Below, piece after piece: positions 7,819 to 16,979 of a stretch of 64,000 nucleotides of DNA. A program made the position numbers and the translations under genes. Location: assembly GCA_963782965.1 (NCBI GenBank), contig CAWALV010000006.1, positions 1,178,001 to 1,242,000 of the forward strand, given 5' to 3'. Under the pieces are notes generated by a model. That model had not been told where the DNA came from and made no database searches. It worked only from the letters and a program-made list of their open reading frames with translations. The stretch comes from CAWALV01 sp963782965 (lineage in GTDB: Bacteria > Actinomycetota > Actinomycetes > Acidothermales > Acidothermaceae). Position 1 is the first letter of the stretch; each line of letters opens with the position of its first letter.

Positions 7819-7978
7819 CCGCTCAGGGTACCGGGGGTTCCATGATCCGCAGCGGCGGGAACCCACTGCCGCGACTGCTCGCGGGCGCATAGGCTGGGGA
7901 GGGCAGGCCGGGTGCGGTTAAGCACGCCCGACAGTGCCGGTCGACGCGACCGGCTCGCGAGAAGAGGAGTGGGCATCG

Positions 7979-9073
7979 ATGGCTGGTGTGATGAAGCGGA
8001 TGTCGCTCATCTTCAAGGCCAAGGCGAACAAGGCCCTGGATCGTGCCGAGGATCCCCGGGAGACGCTCGACTACAGCTACACCAAGCAGCTGGAGTTGCT
8101 CCAGAAGGTCCGGCGCGGCGTTGCCGACGTCGCCACTTCGCGCAAGCGGCTCGAACTGCAGGCCCAACAGCTCCAGCAGCAGGCCGACAAACTCGACGGG
8201 CAGGCCCGTGCGGCGCTGAACCAGGGCCGCGAGGATCTCGCCCGGGAGGCCCTCACCCGCAAGTCGGGGCTGCAGGGTCAGATCGGCGACCTGCAGACCC
8301 AGCACGCCTCGCTCCAGGCGGAGGAGGAGAAGCTCACCCTCGCCTCGCAGCGGTTGCAGGCGAAGGTCGATGCCTTCCGCCTCAAGAAGGAGACCGTCAA
8401 GGCGACCTACACCGCGGCCGAGGCGCAGACCCGGATCGGCGAGGCCTTCTCCGGCATCTCCGAGGAGATGGGCGACGTCGGCATGGCGATCCAGCGGGCC
8501 GAGGACAAGACCCAGACCATGCAGGCACGGGCCGGTGCGGTCGACGAGCTGCTCGCCTCGGGCGCGCTCACCGACGTGACCGGCACCTCGAAGGACGACA
8601 TCCAGCAAGAGCTCGACCGGATGGCGAGCACGAACGACGTCGAGCTCGAGCTGGCGAAGATGAAGGGCGAGCTGTCCGGCGCGCCCGCCACGCCGGCCAT
8701 CGAAGGCGCGTCGACGGCGCAGCAGACCGCTCCACCGCCGGCCACCCCGACCGAGGCCGGCCAGAACCCGCCCGCGGGTGGGGAGGGGATCCGCATGATC
8801 ATCCGGATTCTCGGCGAAGGGCAGTTCGAGGTCTCCGACCACACGGTCGACGCCCTGAACGCCATCGACCTGCGCTTGCAAGCGGCCGTCGACGCAGACG
8901 ACGAACTTGGCTTTCGTTCAGCATTGAGCGAGATGCTGGTCATGGTGAGGCAGCTCGGCGAGCGGACGCCCGACGACTACCTCGGCCCGTCCGACCTGGT
9001 GTTGCCAGCCGAAGACTCAACTCTGGAGGAGGTGCGTGCGCTGCTCGGCGAGGAGGGACTCATCCCCGGCTGA
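7979..9073 (+). CDS. pspA: PspA/IM30 phage-shock protein fused to a PspAA domain
   Basis: PspA coats and repairs stressed membranes. The protein is 364 aa from ATG 7979, which follows GAGGAG. Residues 1-225 are the coiled-coil PspA/IM30 domain (MSLIFKAKANKALDRAEDP, then long Glu/Gln/Leu-rich helices). A Pro/Ala/Thr linker (about 225-270) leads to MIIRILGEGQFEV at residue 273, the start of the PspAA domain that is usually its own gene next to pspA in actinobacteria. A strong Shine-Dalgarno-like GGGGAGGGG sits 6 bases before this internal ATG (8795), so PspAA may also be made separately. It is followed by htpX and pspAB, all on the plus strand. Confidence 0.93.
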   Translation: MAGVMKRMSLIFKAKANKALDRAEDPRETLDYSYTKQLELLQKVRRGVADVATSRKRLELQAQQLQQQADKLDGQARAALNQGREDLAREALTRKSGLQGQIGDLQTQHASLQAEEEKLTLASQRLQAKVDAFRLKKETVKATYTAAEAQTRIGEAFSGISEEMGDVGMAIQRAEDKTQTMQARAGAVDELLASGALTDVTGTSKDDIQQELDRMASTNDVELELAKMKGELSGAPATPAIEGASTAQQTAPPPATPTEAGQNPPAGGEGIRMIIRILGEGQFEVSDHTVDALNAIDLRLQAAVDADDELGFRSALSEMLVMVRQLGERTPDDYLGPSDLVLPAEDSTLEEVRALLGEEGLIPG

Positions 9074-9087
9074 GTTGCGTCGCGTTC

Positions 9088-10020
9088 ATGGCCCGTACCC
9101 GTTTCGCAGCCGACCGCGGTCTCGTTTCCCGGATGCTGCTCGTGATGTTCTTGCTCGGCCTGCTCTACGTCGCCTTCGTCGGCGCGCTGCTGGCCTTCCA
9201 CATCTCCTACGTGATCATCATCCTCGTGGTCGGGGGGTTCTTCTTCTTCCAGTTCTTCGCCTCCGACCGCATCGCGCTGTTCGCGATGCACGGCAAGGTC
9301 GTCTCCCCGGACGACAGCGAATACGCGCGTGAGCTGCACGCGATCGTCGACCGGCTGTGCGCGATGTCGAATACGCCCAAGCCGAAGGTCGCGATCGCCG
9401 AATCAGACGTGCCGAACGCCTTCGCCACCGGACGCAGCCAGAAGCGGGCGGTGGTCTGCGCCACGACGGGCATCCTGCGCCGGTTGGACGCCGAAGAGCT
9501 CGAGGGCGTGCTCGCCCACGAGATGTCGCACGTCGCCCACCACGACGTCGCGGTGATGACGATCGCGTCGTTCCTCGGTGTGCTCGCGGGCTTCATCACC
9601 CGCATCGCGTTCTACTCGGAGATGTTCGGCGGCGGCGGTTACAACCGGCGCGGCCGCAACGACCAGAACACCGCGATGATCGCGTTCTTCGTCATGATCG
9701 TCTCGGCGATCGTGTACGCGGTGAGCTTCCTGCTCATCCGCGCCCTGTCGCGGTACCGCGAGCTTTCCGCCGACCGGGCCGGTGCGCTGCTGACCGGGCG
9801 CCCGTCGGCGCTGGCCAGCGCACTGCAGAAGGTGACCGGCGCGATGGCCGCGATCCCCACCCGCGACCTGCGCAGGGCAGAGGCGTTCAACGCTTTCTTC
9901 TTCACCCCGGCGCTGGCCAAGGGCGCGTCGCTGTCGTCGCTGTTTTCGACCCACCCGTCGTTGGAGCGCCGCCTCGAGCAGCTGGCGAAGATCTCCCGCG
10001 AGCTGGGCGAGGGCCGCTGA
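9088..10020 (+). CDS. htpX: HtpX-family membrane zinc metalloprotease (M48)
   Basis: This integral-membrane protease degrades damaged membrane proteins. The 310-residue product has two N-terminal helices (LLVMFLLGLLYVAFVGALLA and the next segment). The zinc site HEMSH is at residues 144-148, with a downstream RYRELSADRAG supplying the third-ligand region. Another hydrophobic pair (near IASFLGVLAGFIT and IAFFVMIVSAIVYAV) follows the zinc site. The start ATG at 9088 lies 14 bases after pspA. Being between pspA-pspAA and pspAB, it belongs to an envelope-stress cluster described for actinobacteria. Confidence 0.93.
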   Translation: MARTRFAADRGLVSRMLLVMFLLGLLYVAFVGALLAFHISYVIIILVVGGFFFFQFFASDRIALFAMHGKVVSPDDSEYARELHAIVDRLCAMSNTPKPKVAIAESDVPNAFATGRSQKRAVVCATTGILRRLDAEELEGVLAHEMSHVAHHDVAVMTIASFLGVLAGFITRIAFYSEMFGGGGYNRRGRNDQNTAMIAFFVMIVSAIVYAVSFLLIRALSRYRELSADRAGALLTGRPSALASALQKVTGAMAAIPTRDLRRAEAFNAFFFTPALAKGASLSSLFSTHPSLERRLEQLAKISRELGEGR

Positions 10021-10024
10021 GCCG

Positions 10025-10600
10025 ATGGGTTTTCTCGATTCGCTGCTCGGCCGCTCGAAGCCGGCGAAGGCCGACCTCGACGATCTCTTCGGGCTGCCTT
10101 CCGCCGGCTTGACCATGCAGGCCGCGCTCGGCTTCCTGCCCACCGGCCTGGGATCCGTGTGCTACAAGCCGGCCGAGGGCGCCGCGTTCGCCCGCACCGA
10201 GGCCGACGTCGAGCAGCTGCTCAACGCCAGCGGCGGCCCCAAGGTCGAGGCGAGCAAGGACGACTACGGCTACACCTGGCTGCTCGTGCGCCACGACGCC
10301 GCCGACCTGCCGGGCCTGGTGACCGACCTGCATGCCGTCAACAGCGGGTTGCAGGACGCCGGGTTCGGGCCCGCGCTGCTGTGCTCGCTGGTCTCCTTCG
10401 AGCACCCGGACGGCCGCCGGATCGCCCTCGTCTACCTGTACAAACGAGGAACCTTCTACCCATTCGCGCCGCTTTCCGGCGGGAAGCAGCGACGCGACAA
10501 CGCGCTGGAAATCCAGATCCAGGGCAACCTGTCCGGTGACCTGAAGCTCGAGGCGGAGCTCAACCGCTGGTTTCCCGTGTGGGGCGCCCCGGGCCTGTGA
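10025..10600 (+). CDS. pspAB: PspAB, PspA-associated protein
   Basis: This is a soluble 191-residue protein beginning MGFLDSLLGRSKPAKADLDDLFGLPSA (shown here only to Asp-Leu) and containing YTWLLVRHDAADLPGLVTD and FYPFAPLSGGKQRD-like sequence. This matches the PspAB family found beside pspA, pspAA and htpX in actinobacteria. It starts 4 bases after the htpX stop, so the two are almost surely cotranscribed. The biochemical role is unknown. No membrane segment or catalytic motif is visible; it is presumed to act at the inner membrane surface with PspA. Confidence 0.87.
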   Translation: MGFLDSLLGRSKPAKADLDDLFGLPSAGLTMQAALGFLPTGLGSVCYKPAEGAAFARTEADVEQLLNASGGPKVEASKDDYGYTWLLVRHDAADLPGLVTDLHAVNSGLQDAGFGPALLCSLVSFEHPDGRRIALVYLYKRGTFYPFAPLSGGKQRRDNALEIQIQGNLSGDLKLEAELNRWFPVWGAPGL

Positions 10601-10717
10601 CGCGGGTCACGAGCGGCACGCCGGCGTCCGGTTCGGGATGACGACCGAAGGTTTGAACGTTGTCTGTGGGACGATGACACTGCTAACAGCGACAGACGTA
10701 TTTCAGGGAGCTACCCC

Positions 10718-11083
10718 ATGACGGTTCAGGGCGAATCCACCACCAGCACCACCGGTACCACCGGCGTCGTGCTCACCGACAAGGCCGCGGCGAAGGTGAA
10801 GGCGCTCCTGGAGCAGGAGGGCCGCACCGACCTCTCGTTGCGCGTTGCCGTCCAGCCCGGCGGCTGCTCCGGTCTGCGCTATCAGCTGTACTTCGACGAC
10901 CGGTCGGTCGACGGCGACCAGGTGCACGACTTCGACGGCGTGAGCGTGGTCGTCGACCGGATGAGCGTGCCGTACCTCCTCGGTGCCTCGATCGACTTCG
11001 TCGACACGATCGAAAAGCAGGGGTTCACGATCGATAACCCCAACGCGACCGGCTCCTGCGCCTGCGGCGACTCCTTCCACTGA
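10718..11083 (+). CDS. erpA: ErpA/IscA-type iron-sulfur cluster insertion protein
   Basis: A-type carriers pass Fe-S clusters to apo-proteins. The 121-residue protein has the HesB fold and three conserved cysteines, in GGCSGLRY (about residue 49) and the C-terminal CACG. The first 15 residues are Thr/Ser-rich. It has its own spacer of about 115 bases upstream and lies ahead of the respiratory genes, whose Rieske protein needs such clusters; the link is inferred. The homologue stands at the same place in M. tuberculosis (Rv2204c). Confidence 0.94.
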   Translation: MTVQGESTTSTTGTTGVVLTDKAAAKVKALLEQEGRTDLSLRVAVQPGGCSGLRYQLYFDDRSVDGDQVHDFDGVSVVVDRMSVPYLLGASIDFVDTIEKQGFTIDNPNATGSCACGDSFH

Positions 11084-11149
11084 TCCTTCGCGTCCCCCGT
11101 CGCCGGGCGCTGCACGAGCGCTCGCGCCCTCCAGTGCGGAGTTGATCGA

Positions 11150-12136
11150 GTGCGGATCGTGGTCACCGGGTCGATCGCCACCGACCAGCTGATGTTCTAT
11201 CCGGGACGGTTCGCCGAGGAGTTCCTGCCCGACCAGCTGCATCGCCTCTCCCTTTCGTTCCTGGTCGAGCGCATGGAGATCAGGCGCGGTGGGGTTGCCG
11301 CGAACATCTGCTTCGGTATGGCGGCACTCGGTGCCGAGCCGGTACTTGTCGGGGCGGTGGGCGCCGACTTCGAGGAGTACCGGTCCTGGCTGGAACGGCA
11401 CGGCGTCGATACCGCGTCCGTGCGGGTCTCGGAGCTCCACCACACGCCTCGGTTCGTGTGCACGACGGACGCCGACCAGAATCAGATCGCCTCCTTCTAC
11501 GCGGGCGCGATGACCGAGGCTCGGCTGATCGAACTCACGCCCGTCGCGCGCCGGCTCGGCAGCCTCGACCTCGTCGTGGTCAGCCCGAACGATCCACAGG
11601 CGATGCTGCGCCACACACAGGAGTGCCGCGAGCGCGGCTACCGGTTCGTCGCCGACCCCTCGCAACAGCTCAGCAGCATGGACGGTGAGCAGATCCGCCG
11701 GCTCGTCGACGGCGCCGCGCTGCTGTTCACCAACGACTACGAGAAGACATTACTCGAGCAGAAGACCGGGTGGTCCGACGCCGACGTGTTGGCTCGGGTC
11801 GGCGGCCGGGTTACCACGCACGGACCGAAAGGCGCGATCGTCGAGGTGCCCGGGCAGGCGCCGATTTCGGTGCCTGCCGTCCCAGAGCTGCAGCGCGCCG
11901 ACCCGACCGGCGTGGGCGATGCCTTCCGGGCGGGCTTCCTGGCCGGTCTCACCTGGGCGCTCGGTTACGAACGCTGCGCCCAGGTCGGCTCGATGCTGGC
12001 GACGTATGCGCTGGAGACCGTCGGTACGCAGGAGTACGACGTCACGCCCGCGCACTTCGCCGACCGGTTCGAGCAGACCTTCGGCGCCGCTGCCGCGGCG
12101 GAGATCGCCGAACACCTCGTGCCCGCCGGCCGGTGA
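11150..12136 (+). CDS. adoK: PfkB-family carbohydrate/nucleoside kinase, adenosine kinase-like (Rv2202c type)
   Basis: The 328-residue product starts at GTG 11150 (RIVVTGSIATDQLMFYPGRF follows). It has the PfkB N-terminal motif near GGVAANICFGMAALG and the C-terminal catalytic motif DPTGVGDAFRAGF, with the base aspartate near residue 256. The sequence is closest to the adenosine kinase of M. tuberculosis (AdoK, Rv2202c), which salvages adenosine to AMP. Position between erpA and ctaC matches that genome. Substrate could still be another nucleoside or a sugar, since PfkB proteins are hard to assign by eye. Confidence 0.85.
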   Translation: MRIVVTGSIATDQLMFYPGRFAEEFLPDQLHRLSLSFLVERMEIRRGGVAANICFGMAALGAEPVLVGAVGADFEEYRSWLERHGVDTASVRVSELHHTPRFVCTTDADQNQIASFYAGAMTEARLIELTPVARRLGSLDLVVVSPNDPQAMLRHTQECRERGYRFVADPSQQLSSMDGEQIRRLVDGAALLFTNDYEKTLLEQKTGWSDADVLARVGGRVTTHGPKGAIVEVPGQAPISVPAVPELQRADPTGVGDAFRAGFLAGLTWALGYERCAQVGSMLATYALETVGTQEYDVTPAHFADRFEQTFGAAAAAEIAEHLVPAGR

Positions 12137-12285
12137 TCAGGCCGGTCGGGCCGCGCGACATGCCCGCCATCGCCGGACCTCTGCGCGGCGGCGCCAGGGT
12201 CCTGGAGTAGGGTCATCCCGACCCTTCGTGGACCCGCCGCGGATCGCGATCCCGGTGCGTCCCGCCGCTGCACGGAAGGCGATAC

Positions 12286-13098
12286 GTGAGTCCCTCCCGC
12301 ACCGGGCTTCGCAGCCGCCGGCGCGTCACGATGACCCGCGCCGTACTCGGCATTTCGATGCTGGCGTTGAGCAGCGGGTGCACGGCGAACGACCTGCCGC
12401 GCCTGGGCATGCCGCGGCCGATCACCGAGCAGGGCCACCGCGTCCTGCAGTTGTGGCAGGGCAGCTGGGCGGCCGCACTCTTCGTCGGCTGCATCGTGTG
12501 GGGCCTGATCATCTGGTGCGTGATCGCGTACCGCAAGCGCGGCGAGGGCATCGCACCCCAGCTCACCTACAACGGTCCGATCGAGATCCTCTACACGATC
12601 GTGCCGGTCATCTTCGTCGCCGTCCTGTTCTACTTCACCGCCCGCGACCAGACGTATGAAGACAAGCTGACGCCGAACCCCGACGTCACCGTCGAGGTCG
12701 TCGGATACCAGTGGGACTGGCAGTTCAACTACATGAGCGGCCCAGGTTCCGACGCCAAGATTTTGGCGCAGGTCACCGGTGACAACGCGCACGGTCACCC
12801 GCCGACCCTCGAGCTACCGGCTGGCAAGAGCATTCGGTTCGAACTCGTCTCACCCGACGTCATCCACGCGTTCTGGGTGCCGAACTTCCTCTTCAAGCGT
12901 GACGTCATTCCTGGCCGGACCAACGAGTTCCAGGTCAACATCGAGCCCGGCAAGGAAGGCACGTACACGGGCCAGTGCACCGAGCTGTGCGGCCTCTACC
13001 ACGATCAGATGATCTTCCACCTGAAGGTTGTCGACCCAGCGACGTATCAGGCCGACCTGCAGAAGATGGAAGCCGCCGCCTCCGGGAGCACGTCGTGA
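12286..13098 (+). CDS. ctaC: Cytochrome c oxidase subunit II (CtaC)
   Basis: Subunit II takes electrons from cytochrome c (here the diheme QcrC) to the CuA centre of the aa3 oxidase. The 270-residue protein begins with a lipoprotein-type signal (ISMLALSSGC near residue 30) and has two membrane helices. Its periplasmic cupredoxin domain carries the CuA ligands (a His in SPDVIHAFWVP and the motif CTELCGLYHDQM). The start is GTG 12286. The stop overlaps the GTG of ctaD by four bases, so ctaC-ctaD-ctaF are translated together. Confidence 0.97.
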   Translation: MSPSRTGLRSRRRVTMTRAVLGISMLALSSGCTANDLPRLGMPRPITEQGHRVLQLWQGSWAAALFVGCIVWGLIIWCVIAYRKRGEGIAPQLTYNGPIEILYTIVPVIFVAVLFYFTARDQTYEDKLTPNPDVTVEVVGYQWDWQFNYMSGPGSDAKILAQVTGDNAHGHPPTLELPAGKSIRFELVSPDVIHAFWVPNFLFKRDVIPGRTNEFQVNIEPGKEGTYTGQCTELCGLYHDQMIFHLKVVDPATYQADLQKMEAAASGSTS

Positions 13099-14834
13099 CC
13101 AGCAACGCCTACGCCGGCCACGCCGGCACCGTGCGCCGGCCGGCCAAGCGCGGCTCCGCAGTCGTCAACTGGCTCACCACCACCGACCACAAGCTGATCG
13201 GGCAGCTCTACCTCGTCACCTCCTTCGCCTTCTTCCTCGCTGCCGGCATCATGGCGCTGTTGATGCGCGCCGAGCTCGCCCGGCCAGGGCTGCAATTCCT
13301 GACCCCGGAGGACTACAACCAGCTCTTCACCATGCACGGCGTCACGATGCTGCTGTTGTTCGCGACGCCGCTGTTCATCGGTTTCGCGAACGTCATCGTG
13401 CCGCTGCAGATCGGCGCGCCGGACGTCGCCTTCCCGCGGCTGAACCTCTTCAGTTACTACCTGTTCCTCTTCGGCGGGCTCATCACGGTCGGTGCCTTCG
13501 CCACTCCCGACGGCGCGGCCGACTTCGGGTGGTACGCCTACACGCCGCTGTCCAGCAGCCAGTACTCACCGGGTGTCGGCGGCGACATGTTCATCATGGG
13601 TCTGGTCATCTCGGGCCTGGGCACGATCCTCGGCGGCGTCAACTTCGTGACGACCATCATGGTCATGCGCGCACCCGGCATGACGATGTTCCGGATGCCG
13701 ATCTTCACCTGGAACATCCTGCTGACCAGCCTGCTCGTGCTGCTCGCGTTCCCGGTGCTCGCGGCTGCGCTGCTGTGTCTGGAGGCCGACCGAAAACTCG
13801 GCGCGCACATCTTCGACGTCGCCAACGGCGGCCCGATCCTGTGGCAGCACCTGTTCTGGTTCTTCGGCCACCCCGAGGTCTACATCGTCGCCCTGCCGTT
13901 CTTCGGCATCATCACCGAGATCCTGCCGGCGTTCAGCCGCAAGCCGGTCTTCGGCTACAAGGGCCTGGTGTTCGCGACGGTCTCGATCGCCGGATTGTCG
14001 ATGACCGTGTGGGCGCACCACATGTTCTCGACCGGCGCGGTGTTGCTGCCCTTCTTCTCGTTCATGACGTTCCTCATCGCCATCCCGACCGGCGTGAAGT
14101 TCTTCAACTGGATCGGCACGCTGTGGCGAGGGCAACTGACCTTCGACACCCCGTTGCTGTGGGCGTTGGGCTTCTTGGTCACCTTCTTGTTCGGCGGCCT
14201 GACCGGCGTCATCTTGGCCTCGCCCCCGCTCGACTGGCACGTCACCGACACCTACTTCGTCGTGGCGCACTTCCACTACGTGCTCTTCGGCACCGTCGTC
14301 TTCGCGATGTTCGGCGGCTTCTACTTCTGGTGGCCGAAGATGACCGGCAAGATGCTCGACGAGCGTCTCGGCAAGGTGCACTTCTGGACGCTGTTCATCG
14401 GCTTCCACACGACGTTCCTGGTGCAGCACTGGCTCGGTGTCGAGGGCATGCCGCGCCGGATCGCCGACTATCTCACCACCGCCGGCTTCACCACGCTCAA
14501 CACGATCTCGACCGTCGGCGCCTTCCTGCTCGGTGTCTCGATGTTCCCGTTCATGATCAACGTCTGGCGAACGTGGCGACACGCGCCGCAGGTCGGCGTC
14601 GACGACCCTTGGGGCTGGGGCGCGTCCCTCGAATGGGCCACCAGCTGCCCGCCGCCTCGGCACAACTTCACCCGGCTGCCCCGGATCCGCTCCGAGCGCC
14701 CCGCGTTCGACCTGCACCATCCGGAGATCGTCGGGCGGCCGGCTACGCCGCTTCCGACGTCGGCCGCCGAAGCTTCGCTGGCGGCGGGTCCGGCCGGAGC
14801 CGCCCGCCCGAGCGGTCCCGGAGGTGAGGCCTGA
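13095..14834 (+). CDS. ctaD: Cytochrome c oxidase subunit I (CtaD)
   Basis: This is the catalytic subunit of the aa3 oxidase, holding heme a and the heme a3-CuB site that reduces oxygen. The 579-residue protein has about twelve membrane helices. Visible motifs include the HGV heme-a ligand region (FTMHGVTMLLLF), WFFGHPEVYI with the cross-linked His-Tyr pair, HHMFSTG, and YFVVAHFHYVLFG with two heme ligands. The start GTG at 13095 overlaps the ctaC stop; an upstream in-frame extension only translates ctaC out of frame. The last ~60 residues are hydrophilic and Ala/Pro-rich. Confidence 0.97.
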   Translation: MTSNAYAGHAGTVRRPAKRGSAVVNWLTTTDHKLIGQLYLVTSFAFFLAAGIMALLMRAELARPGLQFLTPEDYNQLFTMHGVTMLLLFATPLFIGFANVIVPLQIGAPDVAFPRLNLFSYYLFLFGGLITVGAFATPDGAADFGWYAYTPLSSSQYSPGVGGDMFIMGLVISGLGTILGGVNFVTTIMVMRAPGMTMFRMPIFTWNILLTSLLVLLAFPVLAAALLCLEADRKLGAHIFDVANGGPILWQHLFWFFGHPEVYIVALPFFGIITEILPAFSRKPVFGYKGLVFATVSIAGLSMTVWAHHMFSTGAVLLPFFSFMTFLIAIPTGVKFFNWIGTLWRGQLTFDTPLLWALGFLVTFLFGGLTGVILASPPLDWHVTDTYFVVAHFHYVLFGTVVFAMFGGFYFWWPKMTGKMLDERLGKVHFWTLFIGFHTTFLVQHWLGVEGMPRRIADYLTTAGFTTLNTISTVGAFLLGVSMFPFMINVWRTWRHAPQVGVDDPWGWGASLEWATSCPPPRHNFTRLPRIRSERPAFDLHHPEIVGRPATPLPTSAAEASLAAGPAGAARPSGPGGEA

Positions 14835-15229
14835 TGAAAACCGAAGGTCTGCTGTTCGCGGGATGCGCCGCGTTCTTCGCGATCATCGACATCGTCTACT
14901 GGTACACCTCCCACGACCCGACCGGCACGACTGCCCTGGCACTCGCGGTCGGCCTGGCCTTCCTGGTCGGCTTCTACCTGTTCGTTACCGGACGCCGAAC
15001 CGGGCTGCGCCCCGAGGACCGGCCCGACGGCGACATCTCGGAGGCTGCGGGGGAGTTCGGCTTCTTCAGCCCGCACAGCTGGTGGCCGTTGATGACCGCT
15101 GCCTCTGCGGCCATCACCGCGCTCGGCGTCGTCTTCGTGTGGTGGCTGGTCATCTTGGGCTTGATGCTCGTCGTGATGAGCGCCCTAGGCTTCGTGCTCG
15201 AGTACTACCGGGGCGTTCACACCCCCTGA
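14834..15229 (+). CDS. ctaF: Cytochrome c oxidase subunit IV, actinobacterial type (CtaF)
   Basis: This small membrane subunit of the actinobacterial aa3 oxidase has 131 residues and four hydrophobic segments (starting LLFAGCAAFFAIIDIVYW). Its conserved loop reads EFGFFSPHSWWPL. The ATG at 14834 shares bases with the ctaD stop (ATGA). The role is structural within the bc1-aa3 supercomplex. It converges with qcrB, whose stop is only 25 bases away. Confidence 0.95.
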   Translation: MKTEGLLFAGCAAFFAIIDIVYWYTSHDPTGTTALALAVGLAFLVGFYLFVTGRRTGLRPEDRPDGDISEAAGEFGFFSPHSWWPLMTAASAAITALGVVFVWWLVILGLMLVVMSALGFVLEYYRGVHTP

Positions 15230-15254
15230 GCGATCAGTTCGGCTCTGCGCCCGA

Positions 15255-16979
15255 CTAGTCGGACGACGGGCTGCCGCCGCCCGTCAGGGCTTCGTGCCCT
15301 CCCTGCTGCTCGAGCTCGGGAACGCCGTCGCCCGCGTGGCTGGGCTCGTGCGGCTCGACGTCGGGTTCGTAGATGAGCTTGCCCAGAGTGCGCCGCAACT
15401 GGTGGACCGGGCCCCGGCCCTCGCTGGATCGCACACCGTGTTCGTCGACCGGTGCCGGCAGCGCGGGCGCCGGCCCTTGCCGGTAAGGCAAACCCATGCG
15501 AGCGACGTCGTCGGCGGGCAACGCGGCCTCGACCTCGATGAACTCGCCGTGCGGGAGCATGACGATGCGGCCGGTCTCATAGCCATGCTCGGCGCTGTGC
15601 AGGTCGCTTCGCTGCAGCCCGAGGCAGATGCGACGCGTGACGAAGAACATGATCGGCGGCAGGATCAAGAACAGGATCCGGAAGATCCACGTCGTTGCGT
15701 AGAGGCTGATGTGGAACCACGCCGAGATGAGGTCGTTGGCGCCGGCGAGCAGCAGCACGCCGAAGTAGGTCAGCATCATGACGCCGAGGCCGGTACGGCC
15801 GGGCCGGTTGCGCGGGCGGTCGCAGAGGTTGTGAATCGCGCGATCGCCGGTGATCCAGGCTTCCAGTGCCGGATAGATGGCCATCGCGGTGAACAGCAGG
15901 CCCGGAAGCAGTACGGCCGGTACGAGGACGTTCCAGCCGATGGTGTGGCCGGCGATGTGGGTCTCGGCGTTCGGCATCATGCGCAGCGCGCCTTCGAGCC
16001 AGCCGATGTAGAAGTCAGGCTGCGACCCGGCCGAAACCTGCGTCGGGTCGTACGGCCCGTAGATCCAGACCGGGTTGATCTGCGCGAGGGCGGCGAGGAA
16101 CGTCGTGACGGCGAACGTGGCGAAGAAGAAGCCGCCCGTCTTCGCCATGAACGCGGGGTAGAAGGGCGCGCCGACGACGTTGTTGTTCGTGCGGTGAGTA
16201 CCCGGCCACTGCGTGTGCTTTTGGTGCCACATGATCATCATGTGCGCCGAGATGAGCGCGAGCAGGACTCCGGGGATCAACAAGATGTGGAGGACGTAGA
16301 GCCGGGGGATCAGGTCGGTGCCGGGGAACTGACCGCCGAAGGCGAACGACGCGACGTACGACCCGACGACGGGGATGGACTCGGCGACGCCGTATGCGAT
16401 GCGCAATCCGGTGCCCGAGAGCAGGTCGTCGGGCAACGAGTAGCCGGCGAAGCCTTCGAGCAGGGCCAGGTTCATCAGCAGGAAGCCGATGATCCAGTTC
16501 GTCTCACGCGGCCGCCGGAACGCGCCGGTGAAGAAGATGCGGGCCATGTGCGCCACGATCGCGGCGACGAACAGCAGCGCTGCCCAGTGGTGGATTTGGC
16601 GCATCAACAGGCCGCCGCGGATGTCGAAGGACAGCCGCAGGGTGGAGTCGAAAGCCTCGCTCATCTTGACGCCCTGCAACGGCGCGTAGGAGCCGTGGTA
16701 GGCGACGACCTGAGTGCCGGGGCGGAAGAACAACGTCAGGAAGGTGCCAGAGAGCAGCAGGATGATGAACGAGTAGAGCGCGATCTCGCCGAGCATGAAC
16801 GACCAGTGGTCGGGAAACACCTTGTTCAGGTTGCGCCGCAGGAAACCCGCCGCGCCGAATCGCTCGTCGACTTCGCGCAACCCCTGCGTGACCGCCTTGG
16901 GTACGGGCGTCGTCGTGGCGCGGCCCGCGCTCGCGGTGGGGGAGCTGGTCGGTCGCGGGTCATGCCCGTTGGTGCTCAT
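15255..16979 (-). CDS. qcrB: Cytochrome bc1 complex cytochrome b subunit (QcrB)
   Basis: QcrB oxidises menaquinol and carries hemes bL and bH. The 574-residue protein has about nine membrane helices. Typical features are the heme-ligand histidines (MRQIHHWAALLF and the later HILLIPGVLLA region), the SLPDDLLSGTGLRI Qo loop and an extended hydrophilic C-terminus. The ATG at 16979 overlaps the qcrA stop (ATGA), the third such coupling in this operon. The C-terminal tail (about 120 residues) follows the last helix, as usual in actinobacteria. The operon order is ctaE, qcrC, qcrA, qcrB on the minus strand. Confidence 0.97.
   Translation of the reverse strand: MSTNGHDPRPTSSPTASAGRATTTPVPKAVTQGLREVDERFGAAGFLRRNLNKVFPDHWSFMLGEIALYSFIILLLSGTFLTLFFRPGTQVVAYHGSYAPLQGVKMSEAFDSTLRLSFDIRGGLLMRQIHHWAALLFVAAIVAHMARIFFTGAFRRPRETNWIIGFLLMNLALLEGFAGYSLPDDLLSGTGLRIAYGVAESIPVVGSYVASFAFGGQFPGTDLIPRLYVLHILLIPGVLLALISAHMMIMWHQKHTQWPGTHRTNNNVVGAPFYPAFMAKTGGFFFATFAVTTFLAALAQINPVWIYGPYDPTQVSAGSQPDFYIGWLEGALRMMPNAETHIAGHTIGWNVLVPAVLLPGLLFTAMAIYPALEAWITGDRAIHNLCDRPRNRPGRTGLGVMMLTYFGVLLLAGANDLISAWFHISLYATTWIFRILFLILPPIMFFVTRRICLGLQRSDLHSAEHGYETGRIVMLPHGEFIEVEAALPADDVARMGLPYRQGPAPALPAPVDEHGVRSSEGRGPVHQLRRTLGKLIYEPDVEPHEPSHAGDGVPELEQQGGHEALTGGGSPSSD

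Noticed and set aside
13028..14827. 599-codon frame over ctaD
   Set aside because: Same strand but a different frame from ctaD; arginine/alanine-rich with no conserved region.
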